Below, in pieces: positions 41,415 to 50,071 of a stretch of DNA of 64,000 bases (its first letter is position 1; each line of letters opens with the position of its first letter). Below the pieces are notes generated by a model. It did no database searches and had not been told where the DNA came from. It saw nothing but the letters and a program-made list of their open reading frames with translations. This DNA comes from Shimia sp. Alg240-R146. Lineage in GTDB: Bacteria; Pseudomonadota; Alphaproteobacteria; Rhodobacterales; Rhodobacteraceae. The DNA lies in NCBI RefSeq assembly GCF_947331465.1, contig NZ_CAMZOK010000002.1, forward strand, positions 806,001-870,000, read 5' to 3'. The position numbers and the translations under genes were made by a program.

Positions 41415-43832
41415 TCACCCTCGCATTCTTGCGCCGTCGGCGTCAAACAGAGGTGTTGTCAGCACACGGGCTTTGCGCAGTTTACCGAGAATTTCGATCT
41501 CGACCTCAAGTCCATCCGCGACGCGATCCGACGGCAGAAACCCCTGTGCAATGGATTTCTGAGCGTGATGGGAATAGCCGCCCGACGTGCAAAATCCGAC
41601 CACCGAACCATCAAGCCAGATCGGTTCATAGGCATTTACGTCGGCATCTTCAGCTTCGACCTCAAACGCGCAAAGGCGGCGGGTTGGGCCGGTGTCACGC
41701 TCCGCTTCGGCGGCGGCACGGCCAATAAAATCGGTGTTCTTTTTAAAGGAGATAAAGCGGTCCATGCCGGTTTCCGCAGCCGTGTAGTCGGGTGAAAACT
41801 CTGACAACCAACTTCCGAAAAACTTGTCGAGCCGCAGGCTCATCATCGCGCGCATTCCGAAGGGGCGCATGCCGTGCGGCTCACCCGCGGTCCAGAGCGT
41901 GTCCCAAAGGGCACGTTGCGCCATGGGATCGCAGTAGATCTCAAACCCTAAATCGCCAGTATAGCTGACGCGTTGCACCAGGCAGTCGACGAGACCGATG
42001 GTCAGTTGGCGCACATCCATGAATTTCATCTCGGACACGTCGTCGCGGGTGCAAGCGGTAAGCACGTCGCGCGCTTTGGGGCCGGCGATCTGGAAACCTG
42101 TTAGGCGGTCAGAGACATTTGCGACTTTGACGCCTTCGGCCTCGTTCTGTTCAAACCAACGCATGTGGTAGGCTTGCGAGCCGTAGGAGGCGGTCAATTG
42201 GAAAGCATGATCTGACAGGCAGGACACGGTGAAATCCCCGATTAGTCGGCCTTTGGGTGACAGCATAGGGGTGAGGCTTAGGCGGCCCTGTTTTGGAATG
42301 CGACCGGCCATGATGAGGTCGAGCCAGTCACGGGCGTTGGGACCAGTGACGATATATTTGCCGAAGTTATGGGTTTCGTTGATGCCGACGGCCTCGCGGA
42401 CGACTTTGACCTCGCGCGCGGTGGCGTCAAAGGCGTTGGAACGGCGGAAGGACGGTGTTTCAAAGCGCGGCTCATCACTTTGGGCAAAGTAGTTGGCGAC
42501 TTCCAATCCAAACTGCTGTCCCCAGACAGCGCCCATCTTGTCGAAAGTGTCATACATCGGAGTCTGGCGGAAAGGCCGTGCGGCGGGCAGTTCCTCGTTT
42601 GGATAGGATACAGAGAAGCGTTTCTGATAGTTTTCAATGACTTTCGGGCGAGTGTAGCCGGGTGTGATCCAGTCACCAAAGCGGGCGCAATCCATGGCGA
42701 AGGTGTCACGTTCACATTCGCCCTCGATCATCCATTGCGCCAACATCAGGCCAACGCCGCCACCTTGCGAGAAGCCGGCCATCACGGCGCAAGCGGACCA
42801 ATAGTTGCGCATGCCGGGCACTGGGCCAACGAGCGGGTTGCCATCCGGCGCAAAAGTGAACGGGCCGTGGATCACGGATTTGATGCCTGCGGTTTCCAGA
42901 TCAGGGAACCGTTTGTAAGCAAAATCAATGCTGTCTTCGATCTTGTCAAAGTCATCCGGCAGCAACTCATGGCCGAAATCCCAAAGGGTTCCGTCGACAG
43001 CCCACGGGCGGCAGGGTTGTTCATAAAAGCCGATGCAGAGGCCTTTGCCCTCTTGGCGCAGATAGCTTTCGCCAGCCGGATCCATGACGTGCGGATGCTC
43101 GATGCCGTCTTTCATCATATCGACAATCAGCGGTACGTCTTCGGTCACCAGATATTGGTGTTCCATCGGGTGCAGCGGGAAATAAACACCGGCCATCGCG
43201 CCGACCTCTCGGGCCCAAAGGCCGCCCGCGTTGACGACGTGTTCAGTGTGGATGGTGCCTTTGTCCGTCACGACGTCCCAAGTGCCATCGGCGCGCTGGT
43301 TGGTTTCGATGACCTTGGTGTGGGTCTCAATCGTGGCGCCGCCCATGCGCGCGGCCTTGGCATAGGCGTGGGTCGTGCCCGACGGATCAAGGTGACCATC
43401 AAGCGGATCGTAAAGCGCGCCAAGAATGCCGTCAGTGTTGGTCACCGGTGCGATTTTCTTGATGTCTTCGGGGGTTACGATTTCGGTCTCAAGTCCCATG
43501 AAACGGTGCTTGGCGCGTTCTGCGACAAGCATGTCGAAGCGGTCTTGATTGTCCGCGAGCGTCACGCCACCGACGTGATGCAGGCCGCACGACATGCCGG
43601 TGATCTCTTCCAGCTCTTTATAAAGCCTGATGGTGTAGCCCTGCAGCGCGGCCATATTGGTGTCGCCGTTCAGCGTGTGAAAGCCACCTGCGGCGTGCCA
43701 TGTGGAGCCTGAGGTCAGCTCGGAGCGCTCCAGCAGCATCACGTCAGACCAGCCGAGTTTGGTGAGGTGATAAAGCACGGAGCAGCCGACGACGCCGCCT
43801 CCGATCACGACAACACGGGTGGTGGTTTTCAT
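41415..43832 (-). CDS. FAD-dependent oxidoreductase with GcvT domain (sarcosine/dimethylglycine dehydrogenase type), paralogue 1
   Basis: The 805-residue protein joins an N-terminal DAO domain (VIGGGVVGCSVLYHLTKLGWSDVMLLERSELTSGSTWHAAGG, His in STWHAAG is the position of covalent FAD in dimethylglycine dehydrogenase) to a C-terminal folate-binding GcvT/aminomethyltransferase domain (YTGDLGFEIYC, GMRAMMSLRLDKFFGSWLSEFSPDYTAAETGMDRF). It should oxidise an N-methyl amine and pass the one-carbon unit to tetrahydrofolate. SD GGAGG precedes the start. It is divergent from paralogue 2, separated by 145 bp. Confidence 0.85.
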   Translation of the reverse strand: MKTTTRVVVIGGGVVGCSVLYHLTKLGWSDVMLLERSELTSGSTWHAAGGFHTLNGDTNMAALQGYTIRLYKELEEITGMSCGLHHVGGVTLADNQDRFDMLVAERAKHRFMGLETEIVTPEDIKKIAPVTNTDGILGALYDPLDGHLDPSGTTHAYAKAARMGGATIETHTKVIETNQRADGTWDVVTDKGTIHTEHVVNAGGLWAREVGAMAGVYFPLHPMEHQYLVTEDVPLIVDMMKDGIEHPHVMDPAGESYLRQEGKGLCIGFYEQPCRPWAVDGTLWDFGHELLPDDFDKIEDSIDFAYKRFPDLETAGIKSVIHGPFTFAPDGNPLVGPVPGMRNYWSACAVMAGFSQGGGVGLMLAQWMIEGECERDTFAMDCARFGDWITPGYTRPKVIENYQKRFSVSYPNEELPAARPFRQTPMYDTFDKMGAVWGQQFGLEVANYFAQSDEPRFETPSFRRSNAFDATAREVKVVREAVGINETHNFGKYIVTGPNARDWLDLIMAGRIPKQGRLSLTPMLSPKGRLIGDFTVSCLSDHAFQLTASYGSQAYHMRWFEQNEAEGVKVANVSDRLTGFQIAGPKARDVLTACTRDDVSEMKFMDVRQLTIGLVDCLVQRVSYTGDLGFEIYCDPMAQRALWDTLWTAGEPHGMRPFGMRAMMSLRLDKFFGSWLSEFSPDYTAAETGMDRFISFKKNTDFIGRAAAEAERDTGPTRRLCAFEVEAEDADVNAYEPIWLDGSVVGFCTSGGYSHHAQKSIAQGFLPSDRVADGLEVEIEILGKLRKARVLTTPLFDADGARMRG

Positions 43833-43894
43833 ATGGAGCCTCCGAGGTTTGTTAAATCTATGAAACGGGCGGGTGGATTTTGGGGCAAGTGAAA

Positions 43895-43920
43895 ATACGA
43901 CAGGATGCGTCGCAAAGGGG
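43895..43920 (+). promoter_or_regulatory. Possible relative of the MttB operator in the GcvT-paralogue gap
   Basis: ATACGACAGGATGCGTCGCAAA contains GTCGCAAA followed by GGGG, against the half-site GTCGCAAACGGG of the palindrome at 19990-20017. The left half is degenerate (CGACA), and the spacing differs by about three bases. Confidence 0.25.
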
Positions 43921-43977
43921 CAATTGAGCGGTCGCGGGGCGCGTCAGGCTTGGGGAGCAGATGTCAGGGAGAGCAAA

Positions 43978-46398
43978 ATGCGGGACAGAGCGCAGGCAGT
44001 GGTGATTGGCGGGGGCGTGATCGGCTGTTCGATCCTGTATCACTTGACCAAGCTGGGATGGTCAGACGTCGTTTTGCTGGAGCGGGATGAGTTGACGTCG
44101 GGCTCCACGTGGCACGCTGCGGCGAATATTCACGGCTTGCATGACAGCACCAATATTAGCCGCATTCAGCACTATACGATGACCCTCTACAATGAATTGG
44201 AGGCGGAAACCGGCCAAAGCTGCGGGGTGTTTCAGCCGGGCTCATTGTATCTGGCGCAGACCGAGGAGCGTGAACATCAGCTGCGGCTGCAAGAGGCGAA
44301 GGCCAAGCTTTACGGCATGAATTTTTATGAGATCAGCATCGAAGAGGCGCAGGAGCTGCATCCACTGGTGGATTTTGAGGGCGTGCGGTGTGTGATGTAT
44401 GAACCCGATGGCGGCAACGTCGATCCATCCGGTGTGACAAATGCCTATGCGGTGGGCGCGCGGCAAAGGGGTGCAGAAATTCACCGCTTTACGCCTGTAA
44501 CGGCGACCGAGGCACAAGACGACGGCACATGGATTGTGCGCACGCCCAAGGGCGACATTCACACCAATTGGGTGGTCAACGCGGCCGGTTTGTGGGGGCG
44601 CGAAGTGGCGGCGATGGCGGGGTTGAACCTGCCCCTGCAACCTACAGAACACCAGTATTTTGTGACCGAAACCATCACCGAAATCGATGCGATGGAACGG
44701 CGACTGCCGTCGGTGGCGGACCGGGATGGCGAATACTATCTGCGCCAAGAGGGGCAAGGCCTGTTGGTGGGCGCATATGAGCGCGACATGCGGTTTTGGG
44801 CCGAAGAAGGCACGCCGCTGGATTTTGGACATGAACTGTTTGCCGACGATCTGGAGCGTATCGAAGACAATATGATGCGCGCGATCGACCGTGTGCCTGT
44901 CGTGGGTGAGGCAGGAATCAAGCGTGTGATCAACGGGCCAATGATCTGGTCACCTGACAGCAACGTTTTGTTTGGGCCTGTGCCGGAATTGGATGGTTAT
45001 TTCTGCTGTAACGGCATCATTCCGGGCTTTTCGCAATCCGGCGGCATGGGGCTGGCGGCAGCGCAATGGATGATCGAAGGCGAAACTGAATACGATCTGT
45101 TTGGCTGGGATGTGGCGCGGTTTGACAGTTGGGCGGACAAGGCGTTCACCAAGGCGCGGGTGCAGGATCAGTATGCGCACCGTTTCGCGATCCATTTTCC
45201 AAATGAAGAGCGCGCCGCGGGACGGCCTGCGCGCAAACGTCCCGCATATGATACGCAACGGGATTTGGGGGCGGTGTTTGGCCTGAACGCGGGCTGGGAG
45301 CATCCTCTTTGGTTTGCGGATGCACCGAATGCGCAGGACACAAACGGATTCACGCGGCAGAACTGGTGGGGGCCAGTGGGCGAAGAATGCAGGATGCTGC
45401 GCGATCGGGCTGGCATCATCGACATCTCCAACTTTGCCAAATACGAATGCAAAGGCGCCGGCGCAGAGGACTGGCTAAATGCGATTTTTGCCAATGTCAT
45501 GCCGCGAGAAGTAGGCCGGTCCTGCCTGACGCCATTGATCGGCAAACGCGGTGGGATCGCGGGCGATTTTACTGTGACGCGCACAGGTGACGACTCATTC
45601 TGGATCATTGGATCTGGGATGGCAGAGCGCTATCACAAGCGTTTCTTCAAGCAGGTGCCTTTGCCAGCCGGCACGGCGTTTGAAAGCCTGACCGAAGCAG
45701 TTTGCGGGTTCAATGTGGCAGGACCAGAGTCGCGCGCGTTGTTGCAGCGTTTGACCAACACGTCGCTTGAAACCAAGGACTTCCCGTTTATGCGTTCAAA
45801 ACGCATCGACCTCGCCGGCATCAATGTGCTTGCACTGCGAGTGTCATTTACCGGTGATCTCGGGTGGGAATTGCACTGTGCCGAGGCCGATCAAGCCGCG
45901 CTTTATGCCGCCTTGCTAGAGGCAGGTAAGGCAATCGGAGCAGGTCCGGTTGGCAGCCGAGCATTGATGAGCCTGCGGGTGGAAAAAGGTTACGGCAGCT
46001 GGAGCCGCGAATACAGTCCGGAATACTGGCCACAAGAGGTCGGTCTGGACCGGCTTTGCAAGATGCAAAAAGATTTCCTCAACAAATCCGCTGTGGCGTC
46101 TGTGCTGCAAAATGCGCCTCGTGAAGAGCTCGTGCTCCTGCATCTGGAGGAAGGTGACGTGAGCGCATCAAATGCTGACGCCACCGGTGGTGAGCCGATC
46201 TTCAAAGACGGCAAAGGAATCGGACGCGTGACCTCGGGCGCCTATGGCTACTCGGTCGGGATGTCGCTGGCGCTTGGCTATGTCAAAGGCGCAGGTGCTG
46301 GCGATCAGGTTGAGGTCATGGTGCTCGGCAAGCCTCACAAAGCCACTATTCTCCACGCGCCACCGTTTGATCCCAAAGGAGACCGCCTGCGGGCCTGA
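43978..46398 (+). CDS. FAD-dependent oxidoreductase with GcvT domain, paralogue 2
   Basis: The 806-residue protein has the same two-domain plan as paralogue 1: VVIGGGVIGCSILYHLTKLGWSDVVLLERDELTSGSTWHAAAN, GFSQSGGMGLAAAQWMIEGE, then the GcvT half with FTGDLGWELHCAEA, GSRALMSLRVEKGYGSWSREYSPEYWPQEVGLDR. Substrate loops differ, so it likely acts on another methylamine such as sarcosine, dimethylglycine or a related osmolyte. The ATG at 43978 has GGGAGAG before it. Confidence 0.85.
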   Translation: MRDRAQAVVIGGGVIGCSILYHLTKLGWSDVVLLERDELTSGSTWHAAANIHGLHDSTNISRIQHYTMTLYNELEAETGQSCGVFQPGSLYLAQTEEREHQLRLQEAKAKLYGMNFYEISIEEAQELHPLVDFEGVRCVMYEPDGGNVDPSGVTNAYAVGARQRGAEIHRFTPVTATEAQDDGTWIVRTPKGDIHTNWVVNAAGLWGREVAAMAGLNLPLQPTEHQYFVTETITEIDAMERRLPSVADRDGEYYLRQEGQGLLVGAYERDMRFWAEEGTPLDFGHELFADDLERIEDNMMRAIDRVPVVGEAGIKRVINGPMIWSPDSNVLFGPVPELDGYFCCNGIIPGFSQSGGMGLAAAQWMIEGETEYDLFGWDVARFDSWADKAFTKARVQDQYAHRFAIHFPNEERAAGRPARKRPAYDTQRDLGAVFGLNAGWEHPLWFADAPNAQDTNGFTRQNWWGPVGEECRMLRDRAGIIDISNFAKYECKGAGAEDWLNAIFANVMPREVGRSCLTPLIGKRGGIAGDFTVTRTGDDSFWIIGSGMAERYHKRFFKQVPLPAGTAFESLTEAVCGFNVAGPESRALLQRLTNTSLETKDFPFMRSKRIDLAGINVLALRVSFTGDLGWELHCAEADQAALYAALLEAGKAIGAGPVGSRALMSLRVEKGYGSWSREYSPEYWPQEVGLDRLCKMQKDFLNKSAVASVLQNAPREELVLLHLEEGDVSASNADATGGEPIFKDGKGIGRVTSGAYGYSVGMSLALGYVKGAGAGDQVEVMVLGKPHKATILHAPPFDPKGDRLRA

Positions 46399-46404
46399 CA
46401 CCAC

Positions 46405-46467
46405 GGCTTCCTCTTGCCTGAAGTATCCTGGGGTGGTGACAGCTTGCTGTCGCAGGGGCAACGCCCC
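46405..46467 (+). repeat. Dispersed intergenic element, copy C
   Basis: GGCTTCCTCTTGCCTGAAGTATCCTGGGG, then a GACAG/CTGTC hairpin (46438-46451) and a GGGGC-AAC-GCCCC hairpin that ends at the fur stop. It fills the whole gap between the convergent paralogue 2 and fur genes, where it may terminate both. Confidence 0.65.
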
Positions 46468-46887
46468 TCACTTTTTCAACGGCACGCCATAAAGCTCAAG
46501 TTTGTGGCCTTTGAGCGCATAGCCGAGTTTGGCCGCAATTTTTTCCTGAAGCGCTTCGATGTCGGGGTCGACAAATTCAATGACCTGACCGGAATTGATG
46601 TCGATCAGGTGATCGTGATGTTCGCGCTCCGCATCCTCGTAGCGTGCGCGGCCATCGCCAAATTCCAACTTGTCTAGGATGCCGGCCTCTTCAAATAGCT
46701 TCACCGTGCGATAGACCGTGGCCAGCGAAATGCCGCTGTCGCGTGCCGAGGCGCGGGCATAAAGCTCCTCGACATCGGGGTGATCCTTGCTTTCCTGAAG
46801 CACTGCCGCAATTGTGCGGCGCTGTTCTGTCATGCGCAGGCCCTTGGCTTCGCAACGTGAAATTATGGTGTCGGTGTTGGCGCGCAT
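46468..46887 (-). CDS. fur: Fur-family metal-responsive regulator (Fur/Mur)
   Basis: The 139-residue protein has the Fur winged helix (RMTEQRRTIAAVLQESKDHPDVEELYARASARDSGISLATVYRTVKLFEEAGILDKLEF) and a dimerisation domain with the metal-binding EREHHDHLIDINSG. The CxxC zinc site of many Fur proteins is absent, as in alphaproteobacterial Mur, a manganese-responsive relative. In Rhodobacterales the Fur homologue usually acts as Mur. It is convergent with paralogue 2. Confidence 0.85.
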   Translation of the reverse strand: MRANTDTIISRCEAKGLRMTEQRRTIAAVLQESKDHPDVEELYARASARDSGISLATVYRTVKLFEEAGILDKLEFGDGRARYEDAEREHHDHLIDINSGQVIEFVDPDIEALQEKIAAKLGYALKGHKLELYGVPLKK

Positions 46888-46979
46888 GGAACGGTCCGGT
46901 CTTTGATGTTTCTTCGTGTGTAGCCAATGCCGGTGCGCGATTCCACCGGTTTTGACGTAAGGCGCAGGCGATAGGTCAC

Positions 46980-46996
46980 TTGACAGCCGCTGTCAA
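46980..46996 (+). promoter_or_regulatory. 17-bp palindrome in the fur/rhlE divergent region
   Basis: TTGACAGC and GCTGTCAA are perfect arms around one base. It lies 115 bp before the helicase start and 93 bp before the fur start, and could be an operator for either. The first half also reads as a -35 (TTGACA). Confidence 0.4.
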
Positions 46997-47110
46997 AGCG
47001 CTCATTGCGGCGCGATCAGGTCGCCACATGCGGCCTCAACAGGCATTGGTGACGCGATTGACGCAAGAGGCGCCAAAGTTACAAGTGCCACCAATACGCC
47101 GGAGATACCC

Positions 47111-48502
47111 TTGGCTGATTTCAAATCGCTTGGCCTGCCCAAGCAAGTGGTTACGCGTCTGGAAAAGATGGACCTGACCACACCGACACCTATTCAGGAA
47201 GGCGCCATTCCCGTAGCGCTGGAAGGCCGTGATGTGATGGGGCTGGCACAGACCGGCACCGGCAAAACGCTCGCTTTTGGTCTGCCGCTGATTGCGCAGA
47301 TGCTCAGCTATGACGAACGCCCCGCACGCCGCACTGTGCGCGGTCTGGTTCTGGCGCCGACCCGTGAACTTGCCGGTCAAATCGCTGCCAGCTTGCGCGC
47401 GCAGGTCGAGGGGACGCAGTTCAAGGTTGGTCTTGTGGTCGGTGGTGTTGGCATCAACCCCCAGATCGCACGGCTGGACAAAGGCACGGATATTTTGGTG
47501 GCAACACCGGGTCGTTTGATCGATCTGATGGAACGCAAGGCCATGGATCTGGGCAGCACAGACTTCCTTGTGCTTGATGAAGCTGACCAAATGCTGGATC
47601 TGGGCTTTATCCATGCGCTGCGCAAGATCGCGCAGTGGTTGCCGGAAAAACGCCAGACCATGCTGTTTTCCGCGACCATGCCAAAACAGATGTCCGAGAT
47701 TGCCAACACCTATTTGGACGATCCGATCAAAGTACAGGTCAATCCACCGGGCAAGGCCGCCGACAAGATTGAGCAGTCGATCCACTTTATCGCCAAGTCC
47801 GAGAAGACCGCGTTGTTGATCGAATTGTTGGGCAAACACCGCGACGAGGCCGCGATTGTATTCGGACGCACCAAACACGGTTCCGAGCGGTTGATGAAAG
47901 CGCTTGTGCGGGCCGGATTTGAGGCCACCAGCGTGCATGGCAACAAGAGCCAAGGACAGCGTGAACGCGCCATTAAAGCCTTCCGAAGCGGTGAGATCAA
48001 AGTACTGGTGGCCACAGATGTGGCTGCACGTGGTTTGGATATTCCGCAAGTGCGTCACGTCTATAACTTCGACCTTCCCAATGTGCCGGAAAACTATGTG
48101 CACCGGATCGGCCGCACTGCGCGTGCCGGTATGGACGGGGCAGCGATTGCGTTTTGCTCACCCGATGAAGTGGACGAATTGAAGGCCATCCAGAAGGTGA
48201 TGAAGATCGACATTCCCGTGGCCTCTGGTCGGCCTTGGGAAGGTGTCGAAGCCAAACCCGGCGTGAAGCCTTCTGGCGGTCGGCGTCGCGGTCCCCCTCG
48301 TGGCAAAGGCGGCGGTGGTTCTGGTGGCGGTGCCGGTGGCAACAATTCCGGCGGTGGACATCGTGGCGGTGGAAAGCCAGGTGGCAAACCGGGCGGACGT
48401 CCGGGTGGTAAGCCTGGTGGTGGTCGTCCTGGTGGCGGCAATTCCGGCGGCGGAAAACCTGGCGGAAATCGTCGCGGCGGTCGTCGCGGCCCTGCAAAAT
48501 AG
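47111..48502 (+). CDS. rhlE: DEAD-box RNA helicase (RhlE type)
   Basis: The 463-residue protein has all helicase motifs: TPTPIQEGAIP (Q motif), AQTGTGKT (Walker A), PTRELAGQ, VLDEADQML (DEAD), FSATMPKQ (SAT), ARGLDIP and HRIGRTARAG. The last 60 residues are a Gly-rich RGG-like tail (GGGRPGGGNSGGGKPGG...), which binds RNA. It is likely used in ribosome assembly or RNA decay in the cold. The start is TTG with GGAGAT upstream. Nucleotide composition of the tail is very repetitive. Confidence 0.9.
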   Translation: MADFKSLGLPKQVVTRLEKMDLTTPTPIQEGAIPVALEGRDVMGLAQTGTGKTLAFGLPLIAQMLSYDERPARRTVRGLVLAPTRELAGQIAASLRAQVEGTQFKVGLVVGGVGINPQIARLDKGTDILVATPGRLIDLMERKAMDLGSTDFLVLDEADQMLDLGFIHALRKIAQWLPEKRQTMLFSATMPKQMSEIANTYLDDPIKVQVNPPGKAADKIEQSIHFIAKSEKTALLIELLGKHRDEAAIVFGRTKHGSERLMKALVRAGFEATSVHGNKSQGQRERAIKAFRSGEIKVLVATDVAARGLDIPQVRHVYNFDLPNVPENYVHRIGRTARAGMDGAAIAFCSPDEVDELKAIQKVMKIDIPVASGRPWEGVEAKPGVKPSGGRRRGPPRGKGGGGSGGGAGGNNSGGGHRGGGKPGGKPGGRPGGKPGGGRPGGGNSGGGKPGGNRRGGRRGPAK

Positions 48503-48515
48503 CACCTAAGTCACG

Positions 48516-49358
48516 TCAGTAGACCAAAGTTCCTTGCATCGTGCAGACGGCGTGACCTGAGATGGTCACTGCCGGTCCGTTGGTCGTGGCCTTTATGTGG
48601 CTAGGCCGCCCCATGTCTTCGCCTTGCAGGATGTCGAGGGTTAGGTCTGCGCCCTCAATCTGGGCAAGGAGTGCTGCCAGTGTCGCGCAGGCGCTGCCGG
48701 TAGCGGGATCTTCTGGGATGTTGTCGAGCGGCGCAAACATGCGCGCGTCGATGTGGTTTCCTTGTCGTACATAGGCGAACTGAGCGAAATCCAGACCAGA
48801 CGGGTAGGCGGCGTTGCCTTGGCGAAAGGCAGCGATGTCGGTTTCAAGTGCCGCAAGTGTTTCACGGCTGTCGATTTCCGTCACGGTAAAGGCAAGCCCG
48901 AGCGAGGCCATGATCGGGGGATGGTTGGCCGTTCGGATATGCGTGGGCGCGATACCCAGCGCTTTGGCAACAAGAGCCGGATCAGGCTTGGCGAGGATTT
49001 GTAACGAGGCGGACGTGGTGAAAGACGCGGCGCCGTTGGCGGCATGGACGCTGAGTGGGCCAACGCCGAGTTCAAACGTCATGTCTGGACCATGGCCGGC
49101 ATTTTCAAGCGCGACCGCCGTTCCAATCACGGGATGTCCTGCGAAAGGAACCTCCATCGTCGGCGTGAAAATCCGGACGCGCGCGGTGTTTGAGGCATCG
49201 TTGGGCGGGTAGACAAACGTCGTCTCGGAAAAGTTGAACTCGCGCGCGATGCTTTGGAGATCCGTTTCAAGCAAAAGAGTTGCATCGGGAATGACAGCTA
49301 ACTGATTGCCACCAAAAGGTTTAATTGTGAAAACATCATAGACAGAATAGGCAGTCAT
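48516..49358 (-). CDS. PhzF-family isomerase
   Basis: The 280-residue protein has the diaminopimelate-epimerase-like fold of the PhzF family: VYDVFTIKPFGGNQLAVIPDA, SIAREFNFSETTFVYP, EVPFAGHPVIGTAVAL and DPATGSACATLAALLA. The catalytic Glu in SETTFV is present. The substrate is unknown; most family members are not involved in phenazines. It is the last gene of the five-gene minus-strand operon and overlaps the EEP gene by four bases. Confidence 0.85.
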   Translation of the reverse strand: MTAYSVYDVFTIKPFGGNQLAVIPDATLLLETDLQSIAREFNFSETTFVYPPNDASNTARVRIFTPTMEVPFAGHPVIGTAVALENAGHGPDMTFELGVGPLSVHAANGAASFTTSASLQILAKPDPALVAKALGIAPTHIRTANHPPIMASLGLAFTVTEIDSRETLAALETDIAAFRQGNAAYPSGLDFAQFAYVRQGNHIDARMFAPLDNIPEDPATGSACATLAALLAQIEGADLTLDILQGEDMGRPSHIKATTNGPAVTISGHAVCTMQGTLVY

Positions 49359-50062
49359 TGTGTGGTCTCCGGAGTTGGGGTGCGTCTGCTGAGGTCCATC
49401 CAGATCGGCAGATGGTCCGATGCAACGGGGGCTGGAATGCGTTTGAGCACGCCATGTTTGTCGGCTTTCAAATCGGTGGTTAGGGCAAAACCGTCGAGCG
49501 CCGCGATAGGGCGCGGTGACGGGAAACTGTGCCCTGTGTTCACAAAATCAAAAGCGGGTGTTACGGCGTCCAGCGCATGTTTGGGACCCCATTCATTGAA
49601 GTCGCCGGCGATGATCGTGGGCATGTCCGGCAATCGGGCGAGCGTGTGGGCGATTGTGTTGAGTTGCATCAATCGGTATCGGCGGATCAGGCCGAGGTGA
49701 ACGCCGACCACACGCAGGGCGCCAAGAGGGGTCATGAGGTCCGCACGGATGGCACCTCGTGGCTCAAGGCCGGGCAGGGTGAGCTTGTCGGTTTCCATCA
49801 CGTCGATGCGGTCGCCTACCAGCATGGCGTTGCCATGCCAGCCCAGTGAACCCGCGGGTTGGCCAAAGTCGACCGCGGAAAACCCTTTGGTTTCAACAAG
49901 GTCAAAAGGCAAGGCCGCCGGACGCGGCGGAATGCGTTTGTCAGCTTCTTGCAAAACGACCACATCTGCACGCAAGGCGCGAATGACCACCATCGAGCGC
50001 GCAGGATGGCGCCGCATATCAACGCCAACACATTTTTGCAGATTGTAGCTGGCGACGCGCAT
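49355..50062 (-). CDS. Endonuclease/exonuclease/phosphatase family protein
   Basis: The 235-residue protein has the EEP signature: YNLQKCVGVD (Asn), VVLQEADKRI (Glu, metal), AGDFNEWG (Asp-Asn) and SDHLPIWMDL (Asp-His). It may hydrolyse nucleic acid or phospholipid head groups. Ten bases separate it from selO. Confidence 0.85.
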   Translation of the reverse strand: MRVASYNLQKCVGVDMRRHPARSMVVIRALRADVVVLQEADKRIPPRPAALPFDLVETKGFSAVDFGQPAGSLGWHGNAMLVGDRIDVMETDKLTLPGLEPRGAIRADLMTPLGALRVVGVHLGLIRRYRLMQLNTIAHTLARLPDMPTIIAGDFNEWGPKHALDAVTPAFDFVNTGHSFPSPRPIAALDGFALTTDLKADKHGVLKRIPAPVASDHLPIWMDLSRRTPTPETTQ

Positions 50063-50071
50063 GAGCTGCCC

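Noticed and set aside
42369-43712. 447-residue frame antisense to the GcvT oxidase
   Set aside because: The oxidase on the other strand has full family motifs; this frame has none.
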